Shown piece after piece: positions 16,601-25,346 of a stretch of DNA of 64,000 nucleotides. Every line of letters starts with the position of its first letter. The stretch's first letter is position 1. The position numbers were made by a program, and so were the translations under genes. The DNA is from Cellulomonas wangsupingiae (lineage in GTDB: Bacteria; Actinomycetota; Actinomycetes; Actinomycetales; Cellulomonadaceae), in the NCBI RefSeq assembly GCF_024508275.1, contig NZ_CP101989.1, forward strand, positions 3,162,001-3,226,000, in the 5' to 3' direction. The notes beneath the pieces are model-generated. The model worked only from the letters and a program-made list of their open reading frames with translations. It was not told where the DNA came from and ran no database searches.

Positions 16601-17380
16601 ATGCCTGACACCCCCACCCCCACCCTGTCCCTACCCGGCGGCGACATCCCCGTGCTCGGCCTCGGCACGTGGCAGTCGGAGGGCTCCGACGCGGAGCTCG
16701 CCGTCAGCACGGCGCTCCAGCTGGGCTACCGCCACGTCGACACCGCGACCGGCTACGGCAACGAGGCGCAGGTCGGCCGCGCGCTCACCACGCGCGGCAT
16801 CGACCGCGACGACGTCTTCCTGACGTCGAAGCTGCCCCCGGACCACGCGGGGCGCGAGCGGCAGACGCTCGCCGAGTCCCTCGTCGCACTCACGACCGAC
16901 CACCTCGACCTGTGGCTGATCCACTGGCCGCCGGGCAAGGAGGCCCGCCCGGACGTCTGGCAGCGGTTCCGCGACGCGCGCGACGAAGGCCTCGTGCGAT
17001 CGATCGGCGTCTCGAACTACTCGATCGCGCAGATCGACGAGCTGATCGCGGCGACGGGCGAGGCGCCGGCCGTCAACCAGATCCCCTACTCCCCCGTCGA
17101 CCACGACCCGGCGCTGCTCGCGGCGCACCGCGAGCGGGGCGTCGTCGTCGAGGGGTACAGCCCGCTCAAGCGCACCGACCTGGACGCCGAGCCGATCGTC
17201 GCGGCGGCGCGCGCGCACGGCGTGACGCCCGCACAGGTCGTGCTGCGCTGGCACATCGAGCACGACGTCGTCGTGATCCCGAAGTCGGTGCGCCGCGAGC
17301 GCATCGAGGAGAACCTCGCCGTGCTCGGCTTCACGCTGACGCCGGACGAGGTCGCGGCGATCGACACGCTGGGACGCTGA
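16601..17380 (+). CDS. Aldo/keto reductase
   Basis: A 259-residue NADPH-dependent (beta/alpha)8-barrel reductase. The catalytic tetrad is present: Asp in HVDTATGYGNE, Tyr in the same motif, Lys in LTSKLPPDH and His in LIHWPPG. The cofactor phosphate-binding signature IPKSVRRERIEENL is near the C-terminus. SIGVSNYS and NQIPYSPVDHD are also family blocks. The size matches AKR5-type enzymes such as 2,5-diketo-gluconate reductases. The substrate is unknown. It lies 25 bp after the TetR gene on the same strand, so it may be co-transcribed with it. Confidence 0.9.
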   Translation: MPDTPTPTLSLPGGDIPVLGLGTWQSEGSDAELAVSTALQLGYRHVDTATGYGNEAQVGRALTTRGIDRDDVFLTSKLPPDHAGRERQTLAESLVALTTDHLDLWLIHWPPGKEARPDVWQRFRDARDEGLVRSIGVSNYSIAQIDELIAATGEAPAVNQIPYSPVDHDPALLAAHRERGVVVEGYSPLKRTDLDAEPIVAAARAHGVTPAQVVLRWHIEHDVVVIPKSVRRERIEENLAVLGFTLTPDEVAAIDTLGR

Positions 17381-17386
17381 CGGCGC

Positions 17387-17412
17387 GACGCACGTGCTGG
17401 ACGCACGTGCTG
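17387..17412. repeat. Exact 13-bp tandem duplication
   Basis: GACGCACGTGCTG occurs twice head to tail, just ahead of the terminator of the aldo/keto reductase gene. No function is apparent. Confidence 0.8.
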
Positions 17413-17417
17413 CGAGC

Positions 17418-17445
17418 GAGGCCCGGACGGGTGCGTCCGGGCCTC
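17418..17445 (+). terminator. Intrinsic terminator after the aldo/keto reductase gene
   Basis: A perfect 12-bp stem, GAGGCCCGGACG against CGTCCGGGCCTC, with a GGTG loop and no U-tract. The following 260 bp up to the chitinase terminator contain no gene or RNA that I recognise. Confidence 0.72.
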
Positions 17446-17708
17446 GCCGCACGTCCAGGGGATGCCGTGAGCGGGGATGTGCCACGATCCGGCGGTGGGT
17501 GGTTGCGCTCCCACACCGCACGTGCTCGCCGCCGTCGCGGAGCGACCGGCGAGCACGTCGGGCGCTCGGCCTACCGAGGAACCGGACCCGTGTCCTGCGA
17601 TCGGCGCCACGCCGTTGTGCCGCCGCGGCAAGGTCTACCGGACATCCGGACGTGACGTCAACCACAGCCGGTCCGGGCGCCGGTCGGCGTGCGCCCAGAC
17701 GGTCCGCA

Positions 17709-17745
17709 GCCCGCGCCCCGGCCGTCGGGCGGCCGGGGCGCGGGC
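17709..17745 (-). terminator. Intrinsic terminator of the chitinase gene
   Basis: A perfect 15-bp stem, GCCCGCGCCCCGGCC against GGCCGGGGCGCGGGC, with a 7-base loop, 12 bp beyond the chitinase stop codon on the minus strand. Confidence 0.78.
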
Positions 17746-17757
17746 GTCACGGGCCGG

Positions 17758-19407
17758 TCACCATCCGCCCGCAACGGCGCGCACGAGCTCACCGTCCGGG
17801 GTGTCGCCGGACAGCTCCCAGAAGAAGGCGCCGCCCAGGCCCCTGCCGCGGGCCCACGCCATCTTCGACGTGACGGTGGCGGGCGTGTCGTAGCCCCACC
17901 ACTCCGTGCCGCACCGCGCGTACGCCGTGCCGCCGACCGTGCCGGTGGCCGGGCACCGCTGCTTGAGGACCTTGTAGTCCTCGATGCCCTGCTCGTACGT
18001 GCCGGGAGCGGCACCCGTCGCGGTGCCGCCGGGTGCCGTCTGCGTGACCCCGGACCAGCCGCGGCCGTAGAAGCCGACGCCCAGCAGGATCTTGCGCGCC
18101 GGGATCCCCTGGGCGATCAGCTTGTCCACCGCGGCCTGGGCGTTGAAGCCCTGCTGCGGGATGCCCGCGTAGGACGTGAGCGGCGAGTGCGGCGCCGTCG
18201 GGCCCTGCGGGGTGAAGGCACCGAAGTAGTCGTACGTCATCGGCATGATCCAGTCGAGCTTCGTCGCCGCGGTCGCGTAGTCCGCCGCGTCGATCTTGCC
18301 GCCGGGCGACCCGTCGGCCGTGATGGCCGCGGTCACCAGGTTGCCGGTGCCGAACTTCTGCCGCAGCGCCGTCACGACGCGGTCGAAGGCCTGCGGCCCG
18401 GAGGAGTCGCAGGTCAGGCCGCACGCGTTCGGGTACTCCCAGTCGACGTCGATGCCGTCGAAGACGTCGGCCCAGCGCGGGTCCTCCACGAGGTCGTAGC
18501 AGGACTGCGCGAACGCCGCGGGGTCCGCGGCGGCCTGCGTGAAGCCGCCGGACCACGTCCACCCGCCGAACGACCAGATGACCTTGAGGCCCGGGTGCAT
18601 GGCCTTGAGCTTGCGCAGCTGGCTGAAGGACCCGCGCAGCGGCTGGTCCCAGGTGTCGGCGACGCCGTCGACCGAGTCGGCCGCGGTGTACGCCTTGTCG
18701 TGGTCCGCGTAGGGGTCCCCCACCGAGCAGCGTCCGCCGGTGGTGTTGCCGAACGCGTAGAGGATGTGCGTCATGCGGTCCGCCGCGCCCGACGTGTGGA
18801 TGTTCTTCACGTGGTAGTTGCGGGCGTACACGCCCCACTCGGCGAAGTAGCCGACGACCTTGCCGCCGCCCGGGGGCGGGACGGTCGGGGTCGGGGTCGG
18901 TGTGGGCCTCGGGGTGGGGGTGACCGTCGGGGTGGGCGTCGGCGTGCCGGGACCGCCCGTGCACGTCCCGCCGTTGACGGCGCAGGCCGTGGGTGCGCCG
19001 TACCCGCCGGAGGCGACGTAGCCCCAGGTCTGCGAGGCCCCGGGCGCGAGCGCGCCCGCCCACCCCTTGCTGACGGCCCGGTGGTCCTGGCCGGTGCGCG
19101 TGACGTCGGCGTCCCACGCGCTGGTGATCGCGACACCGGCCGGCAGCCGGAAGTCGACGGTCCACGTCGGCACGCTCGCGGTGCCGGTGTTGGTCACGGT
19201 GACGGCGACCTGGTGGCCCGTGCCCCAGTCGCCCTGCGGTGCGAACGTGACCGTCACGCCACCCGCGGCGCTCGCCGCCGGCGCCGTCGCCAGCCCGGTC
19301 ACGAGCAGCGCGACGACCGCGGCGAACGCCGCCGCGGTGCGACCGCGCGCGGTTCGACCCGTGCGCCTGGCGTCCCTGGTCCTGCCCTCGGCTCTGCAGC
19401 TCGACAT
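17758..19407 (-). CDS. Secreted GH18 chitinase with an N-terminal CBM2-type binding module
   Basis: A 549-residue enzyme that should hydrolyse chitin outside the cell. A basic leader and hydrophobic signal segment end near ATAPAASA (about residue 47). A CBM2-like module (about 50-150) follows with VTVTFAPQGDWGTGHQ, aromatic residues and two cysteines. A Thr/Pro linker (about 155-178) leads to the GH18 barrel (about 182-549), which has IWSFGGWTWSGGF and the catalytic DGIDVDWEYP with its acid-base Glu. QMTYDYFG-like substrate contacts are present as MPMTYDYFG. A promoter lies about 55-85 bp upstream and a terminator follows. Transcription appears monocistronic. Confidence 0.93.
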   Translation of the reverse strand: MSSCRAEGRTRDARRTGRTARGRTAAAFAAVVALLVTGLATAPAASAAGGVTVTFAPQGDWGTGHQVAVTVTNTGTASVPTWTVDFRLPAGVAITSAWDADVTRTGQDHRAVSKGWAGALAPGASQTWGYVASGGYGAPTACAVNGGTCTGGPGTPTPTPTVTPTPRPTPTPTPTVPPPGGGKVVGYFAEWGVYARNYHVKNIHTSGAADRMTHILYAFGNTTGGRCSVGDPYADHDKAYTAADSVDGVADTWDQPLRGSFSQLRKLKAMHPGLKVIWSFGGWTWSGGFTQAAADPAAFAQSCYDLVEDPRWADVFDGIDVDWEYPNACGLTCDSSGPQAFDRVVTALRQKFGTGNLVTAAITADGSPGGKIDAADYATAATKLDWIMPMTYDYFGAFTPQGPTAPHSPLTSYAGIPQQGFNAQAAVDKLIAQGIPARKILLGVGFYGRGWSGVTQTAPGGTATGAAPGTYEQGIEDYKVLKQRCPATGTVGGTAYARCGTEWWGYDTPATVTSKMAWARGRGLGGAFFWELSGDTPDGELVRAVAGGW

Positions 19408-19461
19408 CTCGACTCCCGTCCGTCGAATATGTAAGGACTATGTACTAATCGGACGTCTCCG

Positions 19462-19491
19462 ACGCTAGCCCTGCGCCGCGCGAGCGGTCAA
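19462..19491 (-). promoter_or_regulatory. Sigma-70-type promoter of the chitinase gene
   Basis: On the minus strand a TTGACC -35 box (19486-19491) is followed after 18 bp by a TAGCGT -10 box (19462-19467). The 5' leader would be about 48 bases and contains TACATA twice, 11 bp apart (about 19430-19446), a possible regulator half-site pair. The rest of the 237-bp gap up to the alcohol dehydrogenase gene end shows nothing further. Confidence 0.6.
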
Positions 19492-19644
19492 TCATGTGAT
19501 GACTCGGGACAACACAGTCCGTCACTGCGGGGCGGGTTGCCGGTCGGACATCGGGCGAGGTCAGGGCAGTGCGCCCACCCGATCAGGTGATCCGCGCCGC
19601 GGGACGACGGACGGCGGGACCGCCGCCGTGACCGCAGGGGTGCG

Positions 19645-20706
19645 TCAGGGGACGACGACGGTCATCCCCGCCGCCACGGGGGCCGCCCCCGGCCCGCCGG
19701 GCGACATCGCGGCGAGCGCGTCCGGGGCGTCGTCGAGCCCGATCGTGCGCGCCACCAGGGTCGCCGGCTCCAGCCGCCCGGCGGCGATCGCCGCGAGCAT
19801 CGCGGGGTACTCGTGCGCCGCCATGCCGTGGCTGCCGTGCACGGACAGCTCCCAGGCGACGACGCGGTCCATCGGCAGCGCCGTCCACGCGTCGGCGCGC
19901 AGCAGCAGCCCTACCTGCACGTGCCGGCCGCGTCGGCGCAGCGCCAGCACCCCCGCCTGGGCGGTGGCCGGGCTGCCGAGCGCGTCGAGGGACGCGTGCG
20001 CCCCTCCCCCGGTCGCCTCGACGAGCCGGGCGGCGAGCGCCGCCGGTGGGTCGTCGCCGGGGTCGACGGTCAGGTCGGCGCCGGCCGCCTGCGCCGCCCG
20101 CCGCGCCGCCGGCGCGGGGTCGACCGCGACGACCCGGGCACCGGCCGCCGCCGCGACCATGACGGCCGACAGGCCGACGCCGCCGCAGCCGAGGACGACG
20201 ACCTGGTCGCCCGGCCGGACGGCGGCGTGCACGGTGACGGCGCGGTACGCGGTCGCGAACCGGCAGCCCAGCGCGGCGGCGGCGACCGGCGTCATGCCCT
20301 GCGGCACCCGCACCAGGTTGGTGTCGGCGCGGTCGAGCGCCACGAGCTCGGCGAACGAGCCCCACTGCGTGAACCCGGGCTGGGTCTGGTCCGGGCAGAC
20401 CTGCTGGTCGCCCGCCCGGCACGTCGCGCACGCGCCGCACGCCATGACGAACGGCACCGTGACGACGTCGCCGACCGCCCAGCGGCGCACGTCGGGCCCC
20501 GCCTCGACGACCGTGCCGGCGAGCTCGTGCCCCGGCACGTGGGGCAGGCGCACGTCGTCGTCGTGCCCCTGCCAGGCGTGCCAGTCGCTGCGGCACACGC
20601 CCGTCGCGGCCACCCGGACCACCACGCCGTCGGGCGGGCACACGGGGTCGGGGACCCGCCTGACCTGGGGCGTCGTCCCGAACTCGTCCACCACGACCGC
20701 GCGCAC
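19645..20706 (-). CDS. Zinc-dependent alcohol dehydrogenase (MDR family)
   Basis: A 353-residue medium-chain dehydrogenase. Catalytic zinc ligands are in TGVCRSDWH and GHELAGTVVE. The structural-zinc lobe has cysteines in ACGACATCRAGDQQVC, all four present. The NAD(P) site is VVLGCGGVGLSAVMVA with an acidic residue in VAVDP, which favours NAD. The GTG at 20706 gives the canonical RAVVVDEFG start; an ATG 45 bases upstream is possible. The substrate is not known. A terminator separates it from the upstream hydrolase gene on the same strand. Confidence 0.87.
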   Translation of the reverse strand: MRAVVVDEFGTTPQVRRVPDPVCPPDGVVVRVAATGVCRSDWHAWQGHDDDVRLPHVPGHELAGTVVEAGPDVRRWAVGDVVTVPFVMACGACATCRAGDQQVCPDQTQPGFTQWGSFAELVALDRADTNLVRVPQGMTPVAAAALGCRFATAYRAVTVHAAVRPGDQVVVLGCGGVGLSAVMVAAAAGARVVAVDPAPAARRAAQAAGADLTVDPGDDPPAALAARLVEATGGGAHASLDALGSPATAQAGVLALRRRGRHVQVGLLLRADAWTALPMDRVVAWELSVHGSHGMAAHEYPAMLAAIAAGRLEPATLVARTIGLDDAPDALAAMSPGGPGAAPVAAGMTVVVP

Positions 20707-20732
20707 GGGCCCATCCTGCCTGCTGACGGCAC

Positions 20733-20773
20733 AGGACCGGCCCCCCGCCACCCTCCGGCGGGAGACCGGTCCT
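20733..20773 (-). terminator. Terminator between the hydrolase and alcohol dehydrogenase genes
   Basis: Outer arms AGGACCGG (20733-20740) and CCGGTCCT (20766-20773) enclose an inner stem CCCGCC/GGCGGG. It lies 27 bp beyond the hydrolase stop codon on the minus strand. Confidence 0.6.
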
Positions 20774-20799
20774 GCACCGCGGGCGGTCCGCCCGCCGGG

Positions 20800-21699
<900 letters not shown>

Positions 21700-21700
21700 T

Positions 21701-21718
21701 TACATCGTGCACGATCTA
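21701..21718. promoter_or_regulatory. Palindromic operator between the hydrolase and MarR/OhrR-like genes
   Basis: ATCGTGCACGAT is a perfect 12-bp palindrome (21704-21715) that extends to an 18-bp TAnATCGTGCACGATnTA with one mismatched pair. It overlaps the likely -35 region of the MarR gene, whose -10 box TACGAT (21740-21745) lies 7 bases from its ATG. The A/T-flanked shape is like that of OhrR-family operators, but the exact sequence is not one I know. Confidence 0.6.
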
Positions 21719-21752
21719 GTTGTGGACGTCAACACCGCGTACGATGCTGTCC

Positions 21753-22241
21753 ATGGACGACAGGCCCGCGCCCGCCGACGGCATCTCGCTGGAGACGATG
21801 CTGTGCTTCGACCTCTACTCCGCGTCCCGCGCGATGACGGCGGTCTACCGCCGCGAGCTGGATCCGCTGGACCTCACGTACCCGCAGTACCTCGTGCTCG
21901 TCGTGCTGTGGACCCGGGGCGAGCAGACCGTCCGGCAGGTCATCGACCGGCTGTACCTGGACTACGGGACCGTCTCGCCGCTGCTCAAGCGGCTGGAGGT
22001 GCGCGGGCTCGTCGAGCGCCGGCGCCGACCGGACGACGAGCGGTCGGTGAGCGTCGTCCTGACGCCGGCCGGTGAGGCGCTGCGCGAGCGGGTGGCCCAC
22101 CTGCCGGCGCACGTCGGCGAGGCCTTCGGGCTCGCACCGGACGAGATGGCCGAGCTCGCACGCCTGCTCGGCGCCGTCAAGCGTCACGCCGCGGGTGCCG
22201 ACTCCCTGCACGGAGCCCGGACGCCCGCCCGTCCGGCCTGA
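21753..22241 (+). CDS. MarR/OhrR-like transcriptional regulator
   Basis: A 162-residue winged-helix regulator. It carries the OhrR-type block LCFDLYSASRAM followed by YRRELDPLDLTYPQYLVL. The cysteine in LCFDLY (about residue 14) corresponds to the peroxide-sensing cysteine of OhrR. The recognition region is TVSPLLKRLEVRGLVERR and the wing is RPDDERSV. It is the only cysteine in the protein, as in one-Cys OhrR. Its neighbour is a haloperoxidase-like hydrolase rather than an Ohr peroxidase, so the inducing signal is uncertain. A -10 box 7 bases upstream predicts a leaderless mRNA. Confidence 0.83.
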   Translation: MDDRPAPADGISLETMLCFDLYSASRAMTAVYRRELDPLDLTYPQYLVLVVLWTRGEQTVRQVIDRLYLDYGTVSPLLKRLEVRGLVERRRRPDDERSVSVVLTPAGEALRERVAHLPAHVGEAFGLAPDEMAELARLLGAVKRHAAGADSLHGARTPARPA

Positions 22242-22256
22242 GCCGGCGGCGCACCG

Positions 22257-23717
22257 TCACCCGTCGGCGTCGAGGAGACCCTCGTCGAAGCGCCAGGGGC
22301 CGACCTCGACGGTCCCACCGGCCAGCACGTCCAGCGTGACCGGCGGCACGAGGTCGACCGCGGGTCCGTCCGCCACCGCCCGGACCGTGACGCCGACGGC
22401 CACGTCCGGGTCCTGCGACGTCGACATCGCGCGCCACCGGACCTGCGCGAGCGCGGCGGCGCCGGGTTCCAGCACGACCTCCGGCGGCACGTCGGGTGCC
22501 ACGAGGTCCGGCAGCTGCGTGAGGTCGGGCGTCCGGGTGCCCGACTGCCGGGTGAACGCGAGCGTCGGCACGCCCGACAGCACGCACGGCGCCGCGCCCG
22601 TCCACGTCGCGCGCAGCACGAGGAAGCGGGCACCGAGCGCCGCGTCCACGGCCGCGACCTCGAGCCGCAGACCGTCGCCGGTGCAGGCGGGCACCCCCGC
22701 GGGCGGGGCCTCCCCGGACGCATCGGCGGCTCCGGCGTCGGGTGCGTCGGCACCCGCGGCGTCGAGGCCCGCGAGGACGCCGTCCACGGTGCCGGCGTCG
22801 GTCCTCACGTGGTAGCCCAGCGGCGGTCCCGTGCGGAGCACGGAGGCCAGCCGGGACGCGACGTGGGACCGGTGGGCGTCGTCGTCCGCCGCGACCGTGA
22901 GGTCGGGCGACGCGGGCTCACCGCCGCTGAGCACGACGCGCCACACGCCCTCCCACGCCGCGACGTCGACCGCCAGCGCCACCGCCTCGGCGTCCGGCCA
23001 GGCCCCGGGGTGCACCTGCGTCACCTCGAGCCAGTGGTCGAACGCCTCGACCGTCGTGACGGGCAGCTCCCGCCCGGCGACGGCGGCCAGTGCGTCGGCG
23101 ACCGCCTCCCCACCCGCCACGACGACCCGCCCGGCCTCGGGCCCGAACCACACCTCGTCGACCCCGGGCACGCGACGCACCGCCAGCGCGTCCACGGCCA
23201 GGTCGGCGTCGTCGCCGGGCGCGAGGCCCACGGCGAGCGTCCGCGCGGCGTCGTGCACGTCGAGGCGCCACGCGCCGGGCCCGGCCGTGACGGCGCCGAG
23301 CACCGCCTCGGCCGCGGCCGGGAGCGCGTCGATCCCCCCGACCTCCGCGTCCACACCGACCTCCCACGCGGCGGGGTCGGCAGCGGGGTCCGGGGCGCCG
23401 AGGCCGGTCGGCGCGGCGAGGTCCACCAGGCGGCACGTCGTGGTCACGGTCGCCGTGCCGGCGCCGACGACCTCGTGCACCTGGGCGGCGGCGTCCCGGA
23501 CCACCTCCGGCGGGCGCACGTCGCGCTCCCCCGCCAGGACCGTGCAGCCGCCCGCGTCGAGCACCGCGCCGAGCGGCGTGGTCCGGAGCGCCAGGGCACC
23601 CAGCAGGACCACCACCAGGACGACGACGGCCGCCACCGCGAGGCGCCCGCGCTCCGCGGCGGGCGCCGGGAGCGTCCCGGGCGGCGGCCCGGTCGGGGCG
23701 TCCGGCGCAGCTGTCAC
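22257..23717 (-). CDS. Membrane-anchored protein with a DUF4232-like C-terminal domain
   Basis: A 486-residue protein of unknown function. It has a short Pro-rich cytoplasmic leader, a helix at about 27-45 (VAAVVVLVVVLLGALAL), then an extracellular part. The middle (about 60-330) is Ala/Asp/Val rich with no motif I recognise. The last 130 residues, starting at PACTGDGLRLEV and including CVLSGVPTLAF and RWRAMSTSQDP, resemble DUF4232, a beta-sandwich common in actinobacterial surface and lipoproteins. The GTG lies 8 bases after a TAGGGT -10 box (23726-23731). It converges on the MarR gene and is divergent from the ATP-grasp gene. Confidence 0.68.
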   Translation of the reverse strand: MTAAPDAPTGPPPGTLPAPAAERGRLAVAAVVVLVVVLLGALALRTTPLGAVLDAGGCTVLAGERDVRPPEVVRDAAAQVHEVVGAGTATVTTTCRLVDLAAPTGLGAPDPAADPAAWEVGVDAEVGGIDALPAAAEAVLGAVTAGPGAWRLDVHDAARTLAVGLAPGDDADLAVDALAVRRVPGVDEVWFGPEAGRVVVAGGEAVADALAAVAGRELPVTTVEAFDHWLEVTQVHPGAWPDAEAVALAVDVAAWEGVWRVVLSGGEPASPDLTVAADDDAHRSHVASRLASVLRTGPPLGYHVRTDAGTVDGVLAGLDAAGADAPDAGAADASGEAPPAGVPACTGDGLRLEVAAVDAALGARFLVLRATWTGAAPCVLSGVPTLAFTRQSGTRTPDLTQLPDLVAPDVPPEVVLEPGAAALAQVRWRAMSTSQDPDVAVGVTVRAVADGPAVDLVPPVTLDVLAGGTVEVGPWRFDEGLLDADG

Positions 23718-23772
23718 GACCCGTGACCCTACCGATGCCGGACGCGTGGGCGGCTCGTCGTAGGGTCCGCCC

Positions 23773-24711
23773 GTGAGCGCAACCCCCCGCGTGGGTGTCG
23801 TCGTGACCGACACCTACCCCGCCGAGGACCCGGACCACGACACCGCGCCGCTCGTCACCGCGCTGCGGGCACGGGGTGTGGCGGCCGCGCCCGTCGTGTG
23901 GCACGACGCGACCGTCGACTGGGCCGCGCACGACCTGCTGGTGCTGCGCTCCCCGTGGGACTACCCGGAGCGGCTCACCGAGTTCCTCGCGTGGCTCGAC
24001 GCCGCCGAGCGCGTCACGCAGGTGCTCAACCCGCCGGCGCTGGTGCGGTGGAACCTCGACAAGCGCTACCTCGGGCAGCTCGCCGACCTCGGGGTCGGCG
24101 TGGTCCCGACGACGTACCGGACGTCCCTGGACGACGTGCGCGACGACCTGGGCGCGTTCGCCCCCGGCGCGCGCGTGGTGGTGAAGCCCGCGGTGTCCGC
24201 CGGGGCGCGCGACACCGGGCTGTTCCGCGCCGACGACCCGCGAGCCCTCGACCTCGCGGGGCGGATCCTCGCGGCCGGCGGCCTGGTGATGGTGCAGCCG
24301 GAGGTGCCCGAGCTGTCGCAGGGGCGCGAGAAGGCGCTGTACGTCATCGACGGGACCCTGACGCACGCGATCGCGAAGGGCGCGCTGCTCGCCCCGGGCG
24401 GCGGGCTGATCGGCGGCGTGTACGCCGAGAACCCGCAGCGGGTCGACGTCACCGCGGCCGAGGCCGAGTTCGCCCTCGAGGTGGTCCGCGCGGTCGACCG
24501 CGCCACGGGCAGCGGCGTCCCGCTGTACGCGCGCGTCGACACCGTGGACTCCGCCGCGCACGGGCTGGTGCTGCTGGAGGCCGAGCTGTTCGAGCCCGCG
24601 CTCAACCTGCACGTCGCACCCGAGGTCACGGACGTGGTCGCCTCGGCGGTCGTCGCGCGCCTGGGTGAGTGTCCGGCGCACCGGGCACCGTCCGGCGGTC
24701 CCCGGCGTTGA
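23773..24711 (+). CDS. ATP-grasp enzyme (DcsG/RimK-like)
   Basis: A 312-residue ATP-dependent ligase-like protein. The N-terminal domain has VGVVVTDTYPAEDPDHD and DLLVLRSPWDYPERLTEFL. The ATP-grasp part includes LNKR-like WNLDKRYL, VVVKPAVSAGARDTGLF, MVQPEVPELSQGREKALYVIDG and a metal-binding end with LLEAELFEPALNLHV. This arrangement matches the family that includes the D-cycloserine enzyme DcsG, but no cycloserine genes are nearby, so the product is unknown. GTG 23773 lies 6 bases after a TAGGGT -10 box (23761-23766), predicting a leaderless mRNA. Confidence 0.78.
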   Translation: MSATPRVGVVVTDTYPAEDPDHDTAPLVTALRARGVAAAPVVWHDATVDWAAHDLLVLRSPWDYPERLTEFLAWLDAAERVTQVLNPPALVRWNLDKRYLGQLADLGVGVVPTTYRTSLDDVRDDLGAFAPGARVVVKPAVSAGARDTGLFRADDPRALDLAGRILAAGGLVMVQPEVPELSQGREKALYVIDGTLTHAIAKGALLAPGGGLIGGVYAENPQRVDVTAAEAEFALEVVRAVDRATGSGVPLYARVDTVDSAAHGLVLLEAELFEPALNLHVAPEVTDVVASAVVARLGECPAHRAPSGGPRR

Positions 24712-24752
24712 GGGGGCGACGGGCGCGGGTGCGTCCCGACGAGGGAGGTGCC

Positions 24753-25142
24753 GTGGCGAGCTGGTCGGACCGGTGGACGCGCGTGCGTGCGCAGATCGAC
24801 GCGCTGCCGCGTCCCGTGCGTGTCGTGGCGGTCACGGTCGTCGGCGGCACGGTGGTGCTCACGGGCGTGGCGATGCTCGTGCTGCCCGGGCCGGGCATCC
24901 TCGCGATCCTCGCGGGGCTCGCGCTGCTCGCGACGGAGTTCGCGTGGGCGCGGCGCTGGCTGGACCGTGCGCGGGCCGCGGGCCAGGCGGGCGTGGACAA
25001 GGGGCGTGAGGTGTGGGACCGGCGGCGGTCGGCCCCCGACCCGGTACGGGCGACGGAGCCGGTGGACGCGCCGGGGCCGGTCGAGGCGCAGGACCCCCAC
25101 GACCCCCAGGACCCGATCGGCCCCGTCGGCGCGTCCCGCTGA
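24753..25142 (+). CDS. PGPGW-family small membrane protein
   Basis: A 129-residue protein with two hydrophobic segments joined by the family motif LPGPGILAILAGLALLATEF, then WARRWLDRAR. The 40-residue tail is Pro/Asp rich with short PHDPQDP-like repeats and is probably cytoplasmic. The family (often called TIGR02611 or PGPGW proteins) has no established function. A GGGAGGTG Shine-Dalgarno (24743-24750) decides the GTG start. The 204-bp gap that follows carries only the operator of the next operon. Confidence 0.78.
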   Translation: MASWSDRWTRVRAQIDALPRPVRVVAVTVVGGTVVLTGVAMLVLPGPGILAILAGLALLATEFAWARRWLDRARAAGQAGVDKGREVWDRRRSAPDPVRATEPVDAPGPVEAQDPHDPQDPIGPVGASR

Positions 25143-25311
25143 GGCACCCGGCGCCCCGGGGATGACGATCGCGAGCGAGCCCGGGCGGGACATCCGCGAC
25201 GGACGGGCGGTCGGGCTGGACAGCCGCCCGGAGCAGGTCCGCCGCGCCGTCGACGAATCGCTGTGCCGGCTGCGGGCCGACGTCAGTGGCGGACGGCACA
25301 GGCGCGGAACC

Positions 25312-25340
25312 TCGTCCCTGAATACCCCCGGGGGTATCGT
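25312..25340 (+). promoter_or_regulatory. Promoter with CsoR/CstR-type operator for the sulfur operon
   Basis: ATACCCCCGGGGGTAT (25322-25337) is a perfect 16-bp palindrome of the type bound by CsoR/CstR repressors (TACCCC/GGGGTA half-sites). It fills the spacer between a weak TCGTCC -35 box (25312-25317) and a TATCGT -10 box (25335-25340), 6 bases ahead of the ATG. Autoregulation by the CstR-like protein encoded at 27300 is expected. Confidence 0.75.
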
Positions 25341-25346
25341 GGAGCC

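Noticed and set aside
17446..17708. Possible tRNA, riboswitch or small RNA in the gap before the chitinase terminator
   Set aside because: I found no cloverleaf, T-loop or known riboswitch core. Only short inverted repeats such as CCGGA-N2-TCCGG are present.
23773..24711. D-cycloserine biosynthesis gene
   Set aside because: The ATP-grasp protein resembles DcsG, but none of the other cycloserine genes is nearby, so a specific product cannot be claimed.
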